Below are positions 23,741 through 34,570 of a stretch of 64,000 nt of DNA, one piece after another. The DNA is from Leucocoprinus leucothites (lineage: Eukaryota; Basidiomycota; Agaricomycetes; Agaricales; Agaricaceae). The translations under genes were made by a program, and so were the position numbers. Each line of letters starts with the position of its first letter. Position 1 is the stretch's first letter. The notes under the pieces were generated by a model, which had not been told where the DNA came from, searched no databases, and saw only the letters and a list, made by a program, of their open reading frames with translations. The DNA lies in contig JAACJO010000038.1 of NCBI GenBank assembly GCA_013368445.1, positions 1-64,000 on the forward strand, in the 5' to 3' direction.

Positions 23741-24970
23741 TTAAACAGCAACTCCACCACTGGAGCAATTGCAATTGGCACGGACAGCATGTGCAGTGTG
23801 TGACTTGGTGGCTTTGTTAGAATGCCAGGTTCGGTTGAACCTGTTCCTCCAGAATGGACATTTGGTGTCGTTTGCATAATGATCGCCTTTGCAGTTCAGG
23901 CATTTGAAGTTCTCAAGGTGAGGACATGGGGTGCCCTCAGGAGTAGCATCACGAGGGGGATTTGATTTGGGGTTGGCCTTGCAACACCAGGCCATGGATT
24001 GATGGTTCTCAACATGGTGAGGGCCACCACAGATTTGACAGCGCATGCTGAGGGCATGACACGCATGAGTGGGGTGACCCCAATGCTAGCAGTTCCTGCA
24101 TTGTGCAATGCCAGGGTGCATACTAGTAGCACAGATAGTTCCAATATGTCGGCCAAAGTTAACAGTACGGTTGACCAATGTCTTGGCCTTGGTACCATTT
24201 TGGGAGTCCCAAATATCGAACCACACAACAGCAGTGTCTGACTTTGGGGAGGCTTTCATGACTCGAGGGCCGGCGGCAAGGATAATATTTTCAAACAATG
24301 ATGATTGTCCGAGAGCTTGTTCAACAAATGCAGGAGAGAGAGGATTAGAAGAATTGGCTACCCAATAAGGGATGCCAATGATTTTAAGGAATGATTTGGA
24401 TTGAGGGAGACAAGGCTCAATAGGGATGGTGTCTCCTAATTGCCAAGCTTTTTTAAGCCAGGATTTAATGGTTTCAAGGTCAGCGGGGGAAGCGACACCT
24501 GAGGTAGCAATAGATATGCCGTTGTACAATTTGCAAACTGATTCAACGCGAAGTTTGGATTGAGCAGCAGTGAGACCGCGGTTACAGAATTCGGCTGCCT
24601 TGTTAAAGTCTTTGATCTGGTCAGCGATGATATTTCCCTTGAAAGGGATAAGGACTTGACGACGGGTGGGTCTGTGCGTAGTCATTTTGGGTTTAGCGTG
24701 TGGGGCGCTTGTGGTTGAAGGTTCAGGCGCTTGAGATTGGGTGCTACCAAAACCTACTTTGTACATGGCAAGAACTTTGTTATACGATAATTCAGGGAAA
24801 GCGAGTATCATCTCTCACATCTTAACCCCATCGATGTTGGAGGAGGAGTTGGAAGAGGAAGTTGCCTGCTGGGCACCCCATCGGGCAGCATCAGCAAATG
24901 ACACATTCTTCTTGTTGAAATAATCTGTAAGGGGTTTGGTGGATGCCTTACGGTCAGGAGGGGGAATGGC
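23741..24970 (-). pseudogene. LINE-A ORF1, C-terminal part with zinc knuckles
   Basis: The frame shows MILAFPELSYNKVLAMYKVG, the conserved PTRRQVLIPFKGNIIADQ and KDFNKAAEFCNRG block, an RRM-like stretch (SFLKIIGIPYWVAN, AVVWFDIWDSQNGTK) and the cysteine array: CX2CX4HX4C in a CRNCWHWGH-type motif, CQICGGPHHVENH, and CLNCKGDHYANDTKCPFW near the end. A break near 24,070 (a stop in the first knuckle) and one at 24,812 interrupt it. The role expected from LINE biology is RNA binding and particle formation. Confidence 0.8.
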
Positions 24971-25048
24971 ATCCTCCTTTCCCTCTAACCACCATCATCA
25001 ATTTCTTTGATGGTGCTTTATACTACATTGACTACGAATTCTACCAAA

Positions 25049-27804
25049 ATGACTGCACCATCGCATTGGGTGGACCTTAAGGGTACCCCTCCGCCGTCTT
25101 CGGACCCCATGAACATCGCTGACACCGAAACACATGTCTTGACCTACAAGTGCGACCATTTGCATTCACCCGCACTTTCTATCAAATCATCTAGACACTC
25201 CATCCTTGACAACGCTAAGTCTGCCACTCCATCCAGAGCTGGTTCTGATGAAGAAGAGAGTGGTAATAGCGGTTCTGACTCGTCTGAATCTTCAACCCCT
25301 CCCTCCCCTATAACCGCCCATGCTGTACTTTCCCGTGCAGCATTGCATTCTTCCCTTAGAACTCCCGCTCCTCCCTCATCGCATACTAAACAAACCCATG
25401 CGCGGGATATCCGCCGAGGTCTGGACACTACACCAAAAGCCATCTCAAGAACTGTGTCAATGAGCGCATATGATGGCTTCAAATCACCTATCCCTTTCCA
25501 TCCATTTGGAGAAGGTTTCCTAGGTGAGTTAAAAACCCCTGATCCTCTCAACCTGAACTCGCACGGGGATGCGTGGAGCAACCAAGAGGATGGGATTCTC
25601 AGAAATGGGGAACCTACCAATCGGTTCTTTGGACCCCCACCCACCTCAAGGCTGCCTCAAGCGATCCATGGATCTGCTGAGTCAGCAGATGCTGTGCCAT
25701 CTGGCACTCTGGCCATCTTTTTTGCCGGTTCTTCTAACCCTAATGACGTCACACCTGACATCACACATGATGTCACTGGTGACGTCAATGCACAGCTGCA
25801 GGAGCCTAGGCCTGCACAGCCACATCTCCCGGATCTCAAGGATCTATCCAACACAGCCACCGAAGAAACCGTTATTGTTGGTGAAGCTGCCTTCAAAGTG
25901 CTCGAGGCGCTTAAATATGTCACAAATTTTTTTAGACACCGCATCACTCTCGGATTGCGGCCTGGTGAGAAAGACCCAAGGTTTCCTCAAATGGGGGAAC
26001 TGATTTATTGTCTGCTCACTACTATGTTTGAGTCAGGATGGGACTGCCTACCTATTAATGGTGAAAGCGGACTCATGATCACAGAAGCATTAAGGCACTA
26101 CTACAGTCCTCCCTCAGATATCCCCATGACGGACTCTTCCCCCCCTCCTAAGGGTAAAGGGAAGGGAAAAAAGGCATGTAAACCATCCCCATCTATCATC
26201 CCTACCCCCATATTTCTGCCCAGCATTGTTGTTGGGCAAACTAATCCTACAGCTCGCATCAATGACGACCGAATGAACATTGATCAAGCCCCTCCTGGTG
26301 AGGGCACCCCTCTCCTCCCCCAGAATGACGTTACGTCTTCTGGTAAGGCACGTGACGTTTTGTCCATGTCAGGCTCCCTGAAGGCAAAGAATGACGTTAT
26401 GTCTTCCAAGCTCTCCGGTCCTATTTGTGTCTCCCGGGCCCCTCCTCCACCTTCCAATCACATGATCCCAAGGAACGGGAATGGAAACCTCGAGCGCTCA
26501 GTTGGGTGCCCTTCCTCTGATGGCCAGGCTCAGCCATTGAAACCTAACCCCAAGGGCGCCTCTGATATGCCACCCCCCATTCCCCCTCCTGACCGTAAGG
26601 CATCCACCAAACCCCTTACAGAACATTTCAACAAGAAGAATGTGTCGTTTGCTGATGCCGCCCGACAGGGTGTCCAGCCAACGACTTCCTCTTCCAACTC
26701 TTCCTCTAGTATTGACAGGGTTAAGATGCGAGAAATGATACTCGCCTTCCCTGAATTATCTTATGACAAAGTCCTTGCTATGTACAAGGCAGGTTTTGGG
26801 AGCGTCCAACCTCAGGCCCCCGAATCAACATCCTCAGGCACTCAACGTGCTAAACCCAAAATGACAACACACGGGCCCACCCGTCGCCAAGTCCTTATCC
26901 CTTTCAAGGGAAATATCATCGCTGACCGAATTAAAGACTTTAACAAGGCAGCCGAATTCTGTAATCGCGGTCTTACTGCTGCTCAGTCCAAACTTCATGT
27001 TGAATCAGTTCGCGAATCATACAATGGCATATTGATTGCTACCTCAGGTGTTGCTTCTCCCACTGACCTTGAAACCATTAAATCCTGGCTTAAAAAAGCC
27101 TGGCAATTAGGAGACACCATCCCTATTGAGCCTCGTCTCCCACAATCCAAATCGTTCCTTAAAATCGTCGGCATCCCGTACTGGGTAGCCAACTCTTCCA
27201 ACCCTCTCTCTCTGGCATTTGTCGAACAAGCCCTTGGACAATCATCATTGTTTGAAAACATTATCCTTGCCGCCCATCCTCATGTCATGAAAGCCTCCCC
27301 AAAGTCGGACACTGCTGTCGTGTGGTTCGACATCTGGGATTCCCAAAATGGTACCAAGGCCAAGATGTTGGTCAACCATACTATTAACTTTGGCTGTCAC
27401 ATCAGAACTATCTGTGCTACTAGTATGCACCCTGGCATTGCACAATGCGGGAACTGCTGGCATTGGGGTCACCCCACTCATGCGTGTCTTGCCCTCGACG
27501 CACGCTGTCAAATGTGTGGTGGCCCTCACCGCATTGAGAACCATCGATCCATGGCCTGGTGCTGTAAGGCCAACCCCAAATCCAATCCCCCCGTGATGCC
27601 ACTCCTGATGGCACCCCATGTCCTCACCTTGATAACTTCAAATGCCTGAATTGCAAAGGTGATCATCATGCAAACGACACCAAATGTCCATTCTGGAGGA
27701 ACAGGTTCGATCGAACCTGGCATTCTAACAAAGCCGCTGAATCACGCACTGCACATGCCATTCGCACCAATTCCAATCACTCCGGTGGCGGAGTTGCTGT
27801 TTAA
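25049..27804 (+). pseudogene. LINE-A ORF1 (Gag-like, zinc knuckles), one frameshift
   Basis: I choose the ATG at 25049 (MTAPSHWVDLKG) because it is the start shared by other copies; an in-frame ATG at 25010 lies in the leader. The frame is open to 27,590. In order: a Pro/Ser-rich low-complexity N-terminus (about 1-260), a helical block (about 280-320), a second Pro-rich part, the conserved PTRRQVLIPFKGNIIADR block (about 610), an RRM-like stretch, and CCHC knuckles (CGNCWHWGH, CQMCGGPH). At 27,586-27,591 a C run has six bases where the sister at 32,637 has seven, so the last 70 codons with the third knuckle (CLNCKGDHHANDTKC) are shifted. The full product would be about 918 residues; RNA binding is inferred from the knuckles. 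Confidence 0.87.
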
Positions 27805-27809
27805 ATATG
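27802..27809 (+). promoter_or_regulatory. ORF1-ORF2 stop/start junction TAAATATG
   Basis: The ORF1 stop TAA and ORF2 start ATG are separated by two bases. The same eight bases recur at 32853-32860, 56919-56926 and, on the minus strand, near 23736-23743, 43271-43278 and 61943-61950. Tight, invariant spacing suggests that ORF2 is translated by termination and reinitiation on the same message; this is an inference from spacing. Confidence 0.6.
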
Positions 27810-30361
27810 TCTGGTAAGAACAAACCTATCTCTTCTGTTTGTATCTATTCGCAAAACGTGGGACGCTCTTATGCCCTGGTTGATACTATACTTGAGTCCA
27901 AGAAGCTGGACTTCGATATCATTTTTCTACAGGAACCTCCATGGAATCATATTCAAAAAGCACCTTCTACGACTAACCCTGAAGGGGATGATGTCATAGG
28001 TGCTCCTATTCACCCTGAGTGGCTGTGTATGGTTTGCCCTACCAAGCCTAACGAACCCCGACCCCGTACTCTGACGTATGTTCACAGACGCTTGCTTCGC
28101 ATGAGACCCATTCTTCAACAAGAGTGGGTTAACCACCGCAACATACAAATCTTGGGTCTATTCAACCAGGGTAACTATATTCATCTACTTAACATATACT
28201 CTGACTCGTCCTCATCGGCGATCAATTTCCTTTCAATGAACTTCATCGACATCCCTAATATTATCTATATGGGAGGAGATTTTAATTGTCGATCTCCAGA
28301 ATGGGACCCTTCAGCTACTTATATCCCTATGTCAGCTATAACTCTAACAGAGTTGGTGGATGGCTTCAATCTCACAAGGTCTTCACCAACCTCATTATCC
28401 CCTACTCATTTCTCTTCCATTGAAAGTCATGACAATTCGGTTATCAATCTCATTTTTTGTGCTAACAATTCCACCCCCCATATTATTGATGTTAATTCGA
28501 GGCTTCCATTGGATCATGCACCTTTGATTATGGATCTTCCAATCCGTCCAGATTATATTAATTATAAAAAACGCGTACTACTGAAAGATAGCAATGAAGA
28601 GACGGCTTTCACTTCCCAAGTCTCTGAGCATCTAGCAGCCCTTGACTGCTTGGACATTCATTCTACCTCTTGTCTGAACGATATCTCTGACTCCATTTCT
28701 CATATATTTAACGAATCTTGGAATACGAACTCTAAGATTGTATGGATTACTAACTGGTCAAAGGAATGGTGGAACCCCCACTGCTCTGAGACTCTTCTTA
28801 CCTACAGAAGAACAAAGGATCGTAAAGACTGGCGGGCATTCAGAGCAGCTACTCAAGCTGCTAAGTGTTCTTTCTTTGATGCATGCATCCATGAAATTGC
28901 ATTGACCAACAAGCGACCCTGGGACCTTATGGAATGGGTAAAACAACGCAAACTCCCTGCCATTGAGGGTATCCACTATCAAGGACAACCTTGCAATGAT
29001 CTTCTGGACCTATGGAATGCACTCCATTCATCATATAACTCAGCATCCAGTCGACCGGTAAACTCTAACATTCTGAATGAAATAAAATCCCTTCCCCCCC
29101 GTTCCTGGGCAAACTTCTCTGTCCTTGAACTCACCGAATCCCTCTCTTCATGCGCTAACTCTTCAGCACCTGGGCCTGATCACGTCTCCTGGAGACATCT
29201 AAAGTCCATTGTCGCCCACAATGAATGCCTCAAAAACATAATACTCATTGCTAACACATGCGTATGTCTCTCTTACTGGCCGAGTCACTTCAAGGACTCG
29301 GTCTCTATCATCATTCCCAAGCCGAATAAACCGGCCTATGATACACCGAAAGTGTTTCATCCCATTGTTCTACTAAACACTTTAGGTAAATTAATCGAGA
29401 AGATGATTGCTCGCTGCATGCAGTACGAAGCAGTATCTCTAGATATTCTCCATCCTAATCAAATGGGCGGAGTTATCCAACGATCCACTGAGGATGCAGG
29501 TGTATTCCTCACGCATATCATTTGGGCTGGATGGGCTAAAGGTATGATCACCAGCATCTGTGCTTTTGATATCGCCCAATTCTTCCCCTCCCTAAACCAC
29601 AAAATCCTTACTAATGTTCTACGACGACAGGGGTTCACCCCAGAACTCGTTAACTTCTTTGTACACTACCTCATAGGTCGATCCACTCAATTCATGTGGA
29701 ACACTTTCCTATCCGATGCCCATGACGTGGATGTTGGCATAGGGCAGGGCTCCGCTCTATCACCCATTCTATCCACGCTCTATCTAGCGCCCCTCATGTT
29801 CATGTTTGACCAACGTGCTCAACTACAGTCTATCCCTTCTTCCCTTTTATCATTGGTCGATGATGGGCTTTGTATATCTCAAGCAAAGAATTATACTGAC
29901 ACTATTTCTTCCCTCAAATCAGCTTACTCCATCATTAACTCCATTTGCACCAATCTTGGACTTGTCATTGAACATGACAAATCTGAAGTCTTTCATTTCT
30001 CCCGATGTCATAACGATTCTAATCCCCCCCTTGATTTATCCGACGTTGGTGGCCCTCTACTGTATCCTAAACGTGTCTGGCAGTACTTAGGGTTCTATTT
30101 TGACCATTGACTATCATTTCAAGAACATGTTCGGTATTACTCTACCAAAGCATTATCCACAGTGAAAGCTATGAGTATGCTAGGCAACTCCACCCGAGGC
30201 CTCCTCCCTCTACAAAAATGTCTGCTCTATAGGTCATGTGTTGTCCCTGTGGCCATGTATGGATTCCGACTCTGGTACTTTGAAGGCACTCGTAACAAGG
30301 TGCTTCTCAAGTCCCTATCATCTATGCAAAGACGTGCGGCTCTCTGGATCACAGGCGGTGC
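27807..30361 (+). pseudogene. LINE-A ORF2: endonuclease and reverse transcriptase, open for 767 codons
   Basis: ATG at 27807 starts MSGKNKPISSVCIYSQNVG. The APE-type endonuclease occupies about residues 1-250: QN, FLQEPPWN, GGDFNCRSPEWD and LDHAPLIMD (SDHAP in sisters). A linker with WNPHCSETLLTYRRTKD follows. The RT runs from about 480: VSIIIPKPNKPAYDTPKVF, FDIAQFFPSLN (first catalytic Asp), GIGQGSALSPIL, LVDDGLCIS (catalytic DD; FVDD in most copies), YLGFYFDH. A TGA at 30108 follows the RT core; the frame then continues past 30,162 into the fusion at 30,362. Its role is nicking the target and copying LINE RNA. It ends before RNase H. It is the longest endonuclease-RT reading frame in the window, but a complete ORF2 has about 1,317 codons. 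Confidence 0.87.
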
Positions 30362-32855
30362 TGAAAGCATTGCTGTACTTTCCCGTGCAGCATCACATTC
30401 TTCCCTTAGAACTCCCCCTCCTCCCTCGTTGCATACTAAACGAACCCATGCGCGGGATATCCGCCAAGGTCTGGACACCACTCCCAAAGCCATCTCAAGA
30501 ACTGCGTCAATGAGTGCATATGATGGCTTCAAGTCACCTATTCCTTTCCGCCCATTTGGAGAGGGATTTGTAGGTGAGCTTCAACCACCGGATCCTCTTA
30601 ACTTGGACTCTCGTGGGGACGCATGGGGCAACCAAGAGGATGGGGTATTCAACAATGGGGTACCTACCAATCGGTTCTTTGGACCCCCACCCACCTCAAG
30701 GCTGCCTCATGCAATCCATGGATCCGCTGAGTCAGCAAATGCTGTGTCAACTGGCACTCCGGCTACCTTTTTTACCGGATCATCTGACAATAATGACATC
30801 ACACTTGACGTCACGCATGATGTCACTGGTGACATCATTGCACAGCCACAGGAGCCTAGGCCTGCACAGCCACACCTGCCGGATCTCAAGGATCCATCTA
30901 ACACCACCACCGAAGAAACTGTTATCGTCGGCGAAGCTGCATATAAAGTGCTTGAGGTGCTTAAATATGTCACAAACTTCTTTAAACACCATGCTGCATT
31001 GGGTTTACGGCCCGGTATGAAAGATCCAAGGGTTCCCCAAATGGGGGAACCAATTTATTGCCTATTAACCACTATGTTTGAGGCAGGCTGGGACCGTTTA
31101 CCCATTAATGGCGAAAACGGACTCACGATCGTTGAAGCATTGAGGCACTATTACGGTCCTCCTTCTGACATCCCCATGACGGACTCTTCCCCCCCTCCTA
31201 AGGGTAAAGGGAAGGAAAAAAAGGCATGTAAACCTTCTCCGTCTACCATCCCTACCCCCCTATTTCCGCCCAGCATTGTTGTTGGGAAAACTAATCCTAC
31301 AGCTCGCATCAATGACAACCGAATGAACATTGATCAAGCCCCTCCCGGTGAGGGCTCCCCTCCCCTCCCCCAGAATGACGTTACGTCTTCTGGTAAGGCA
31401 CATGACATTTCATCCATGTCAGGCTCCCTGAAGGCAAAGAATGACATTACGTCTTCTAAGCCCACCGGTCCTATCTGCATTTCCCGGGCCCCTCCTCCAC
31501 CTTCCAATCACATGACCCCAAGGAACGGGAATGGAAACTTCGAGTGCTCAGTTGGGCATCCCTCCTCTGATGGCCAGGCTCAGCCATCAAAACCTAACCC
31601 CAAGGGCGCCTATGACATGCCACCTCCCATTCCCCCTCCTGACCATAAGGCATTCACCAAACCCCTTATGGAACATTTTAACAAGAAGAATGTGTCGTTC
31701 ACTGACACCGCCCGACGGGGTGGCCAGCAGGCAGCTTCCTCTTCCAACTCATCCTCCAACATCGATGGGGTTAAGATGCGAGAAATGATACTCGCCTTCC
31801 CTGAATTATTGTATGACAAAGTCCTTGCCATGTACAAGGCAGGTTTTGGAGGCACTCAATCTCAAGCGCCCGAACCTTCAACCACAAGCATCCCACATGC
31901 TAAACCTAAAATGACTACACACAGACCTACCCGTCGTCAAGTCCTTATCCCTTTCAAGGGAAATATCATTGCTGATCGAATTAAAGACTTTAATAAGGCA
32001 GCCGAATTCTGTAATCATGGTCTTACTGCCGCTCAGTCCAAACTTCATGTCGAATCAGTTCGCGAATCATACAATGGCATATTGATTGCTACCTCAGGTG
32101 TTGCTTCTCCCACTGACCTTGAAACCATTAAATCCTGGCTTAAAAAAGCCTGGCAATTAGGAGACTCCATCCCTATTGAGCCTCGTCTCCCACAATCCAA
32201 ATCGTTCCTTAAAATTGTCAGTGTCCCTTACTGGGTAGCCAATTCTTCCAACCCTCTCTCTCCAGCATTTGTTGAACAAGCTCTCAGACAATCATCATTG
32301 TTTGAAAACATTATTGTTGCTGCCTGCCCTCGTGTCATGAAAGCCTCCCCAAAGTTGGACACTGCTGTCGTGTGGTTTGACATCTGGGACTCCCAAAATG
32401 GTACCAAAGCCAAGACGTTGGTCAACCGTACTATTAACTTTGGCCAACATATTGGAACTATCCATGCTACTAGTATGCACCCCGGCATTGCACAGTGCAG
32501 GAACTGCTGGCACTGGGGTCATCCCACTCATGCATGTCATGCCCTCGGCACACACTGTCAAATTTGTGGTGGCCCTCACTGCATTGAGAACCATCGATCC
32601 ATGGCCTGGTGTTGTAAGGCCAACCCCAAATCCAATCCCCCCCACGATGCCACTCCTGATGGCACCCCATGTCCTCACCTTGAGAACTTCAAATGCCTGA
32701 ACTGCAAAGGCGATCATCATGCAAATGACACCAAATGTCCATTCTGGAGGAACAGGTTCAACCGAACCTGGCATTCTAACAAAGCCGCCAAATCACGCAC
32801 TGCATGTGCCGTTCGTGCCAATTCCAATCACTCCAGTGGCAGAGTTGCTGTTTAA
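30162..32855 (+). pseudogene. Fused frame: ORF2 connection domain joined to ORF1
   Basis: An 897-codon open frame begins in LINE-A ORF2 (MKAMSMLGNSTRGLLPLQKC, then SMQRRAALWITGGAESIAV), and at about 30,362-30,372 passes in frame into the middle of ORF1 (VLSRAASHSSLRTPPPPS). It runs to the normal ORF1 stop at 32853. The ORF1 part holds all conserved blocks and the three cysteine motifs with an unshifted C run (CRNCWHWGH, CQICGGPH, CLNCKGDHH). The shared bases at the joint (TGCTG, then ACTT) suggest a microhomology or template-switch event. Whether it is ever translated is unknown; no start of its own is evident. Confidence 0.8.
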
Positions 32856-34099
32856 ATATGTCTGGTAAGAACAAACCTATCTCTTCTGTTTGTATCTATT
32901 CGCAAAACGTGGGATGCTCTTATGCCCTGGTTGATACTATACTTGAGTCCAAAAAGCTGGACTTCGATATCATTTTTCTACAGGAACCTCCATGGAATCA
33001 TATTCGAAAAGCACCTTCTACGACTAACCCTGAAGGGGATGACGTCATAGGTGCTCCTATTCACCCTGAGTGGCTGTGTATGGTTCGCCCTACCAAGCCT
33101 AACAAACCCTGACCCCGTACTCTGACTTATGTTCACAGACGCCTACTTCGCATGAGACCTATTCTTCGACAAGAGTGGGTCAACCATTGTGACATACAAA
33201 TCTTGGGTTTATTCAACCAGGGTAACTATGTTCACTTGCTTAACATATACTCTGATTTGTCTTCATCGGCGATTAATTTCCTTTCAACAAACTTCATCGA
33301 CATCCCTAATATTATTTATATGGGAGGTGATTTTAATTGTTGATCTCCAGAATGGGACCCTTCAGCTACTTACATCCCTATGTCCACAATAACTCTAACA
33401 GAGTTGGCGGACAGCTTCAATCTCACAAGGTCTTCACTGACCGTAATATCCCCTACTCATTTCTCTTCCATTGAAAGTCATGACAATTCAGTTATCGATC
33501 TCATTTTTTGCGCTAACAACTCCACCTCCCACATTATTGATGTTAATTCGAGGCTTCCATCGGATCACGCACCATTGATTATGGATCTTCCAATCCGCCC
33601 AGATTATATTAATTATAAAAAACACGTACTACCAAAAGATAGCAATGAAGAGACGGCTTTCACTTCCCAAGTCTCTGAGCATCTAGCAGCCCTTGACTGT
33701 TCAAACATTCATTCCACCTCTTGTCTGAACGATATCTCTGACTCCATTTCTCGAATCTTTAATGAATCTTGGAATACGAACTCTAAAACTGTATGGATTA
33801 CTAACCGGTCAAAGGAATGGTGGAACCTCCACTGTTCTGAGACTCTTCTTACCTACAGAAGAACAAAGGATCAAAAAGACTGGCAAGCATTCAGAGTGGC
33901 TACCAGAGCCGCCAAATGCTCTTTCTTCAATGAACGTATTCATGAAATTGCTTCAACAAACAAATGACCCTGGGACCTTATGGAATGGGTAAAACAACGC
34001 AAACTCCCTGCCATTGAGGGTATCCGCTATCAAGGACGACCTTGTAATGATCTTCTGGACCTATGGAACGCACTCCATTCATCATACAACTCAGCATCC
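30516..34099 (+). repeat. Large inverted repeat, left arm
   Basis: Every position p here pairs with position 76131-p on the minus strand in 42,032-45,615, without indels over 3,584 bp. Conceptual translations of both strands are identical between arms along the stretches I compared. Mismatches I found are T34045 and those that mark the two ends (C30505, T30515, G34100). It contains ORF1 from SMSAYDG to its stop and the ORF2 endonuclease, including shared nonsense codons. Confidence 0.88.
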
Positions 34100-34117
34100 G
34101 GTTGACCAGTCAGCTCT
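32858..34117 (+). pseudogene. LINE-A ORF2 endonuclease half, three TGA stops
   Basis: The frame starts MSGKNKPISSVCIYSQNVG and covers the endonuclease (FLQEPPWN, GGDFNC, SRLPSDHAPLIMDL) and linker. TGA at 33110 (NKP-stop-PRTL), 33341 (FNC-stop-SPEW) and 33965 (TNK-stop-PWDL) each replace an arginine codon of sister copies; two of them are clear CGA to TGA. The same three stops are found at the same places in the inverted copy at 42,032-43,273. The frame ends at the internal deletion joint. Confidence 0.83.
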
Positions 34118-34221
34118 TACCCCAGCTTGCTGTAGTGTACCGTCTATTTGTAATATTTAGTTGAAAGCGGACTGCGATCGAGCACCGCTATATAAATTCA
34201 TTGATTTATAAAATAAAAAAA

Positions 34222-34441
34222 AATCTGTGGACAACTGTAAATGACTAAATTAACAAGATAGAGACTTGTACTCACCTGTGGACAACTGTAAATGACTGAG
34301 AGTCAAGAAAGCATCCACAGGAGAGTTGAACATCCAGTCAGGTGATCTACAACTGACTAAGCAACCTCTGCATCAACTCTAACTTCACACATCAACAAAT
34401 CAATCACAAATACTTGTAGACTGTCCAGAGCACATCTGACA
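34222..34441 (-). repeat. Copia LTR, 5' 220 bp (minus orientation)
   Basis: It matches the solo LTRs at 45645-45946 and 53216-53517 from AATCTGTGGACAAC to the end CATCTGACA. On the element's strand it begins TGTCAGATGTGCTCTGG. The first 14 bases (34222-34235) are the reverse complement of 48694-48707 with one mismatch. Together with the 96 bp at 48694-48789 it makes exactly 302 bp once the 14-bp overlap is counted once. Confidence 0.82.
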
Positions 34442-34570
34442 AGGAGAGGTTCTAGCCCAGCCAGTTGGCAGCATCAGTGAAAGAGGTGGTGATTGCTCCA
34501 GTGTTGTTGTTGACCAATGAACTGTCATCCAAATGAAGGGACAATGGCCTGAAGGCTGGGAAAGAGTTCT
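34442..34570 (-). other. Coding-like sequence next to the copia LTR, unassigned
   Basis: On the minus strand an open stretch reads NSFPAFRPLSLHLDDSSLVN and ends in a stop after DAANWLG. It joins 36678-36892 once the LINE-B insertion and one TSD (34554-34570 and 36661-36677) are removed, giving a Ser/Pro/Gln-rich frame. I do not recognise the product. It is the only stretch in the window that could be host or foreign coding DNA. Confidence 0.35.

Larger units (their letters stand above)
19582..24970 (-). mobile_element. LINE-A copy, 3' end to middle of ORF1
   Basis: The plus-strand poly-T (19582-19602) and the tail motif give a complete 3' end on the minus strand. ORF2 spans 23738 to 19785, and ORF1 is present from its stop at 23741 back to about 24,970, where the 5' end of an oppositely oriented LINE-A begins. 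About 1.7 kb of ORF1 and the 5' leader are missing. The ORF1 stop and ORF2 start are separated by AT (TAAATATG on the coding strand), as in all other copies. Confidence 0.87.
24971..30361 (+). mobile_element. LINE-A copy with intact 5' end, fused to a second copy
   Basis: It starts with the LINE-A 5' box (CTCCTTTCCCTCTAACCACC, from about 24,974) and a leader of about 75 bp. It then carries ORF1 (25049-27804), ORF2 (from 27807), and stops in the connection domain of ORF2 at 30,361, where the sequence passes into ORF1 of another copy. No RNase H or tail belongs to this copy. It lies head-to-head with the minus-strand copy at 19,582. CpG content is much higher than in the copies before 7,100, so this is a younger element. 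Confidence 0.88.
30362..34221 (+). mobile_element. LINE-A copy lacking its 5' end and, as now arranged, RT and RNase H
   Basis: After the fusion joint it carries most of ORF1, the TAAATATG junction, the endonuclease and linker of ORF2, and then jumps at 34,117 from the start of the RT region (CAGCTCTTA) directly into the 3' untranslated end (CCCCAGCTTGCTGTAG), finishing with the hairpin AGCGG...CCGCT at 34166-34189 and an A-rich tail at about 34,212-34,222. Its last 3.6 kb form one arm of a large inverted repeat; the tail side may have been joined to it by an inversion. Confidence 0.82.

Noticed and set aside
27586..27600. Programmed ribosomal frameshift at the poly-C run of ORF1
   Set aside because: Run length differs between copies in both directions and one copy is in frame, so slippage mutation or a sequencing error is more likely.
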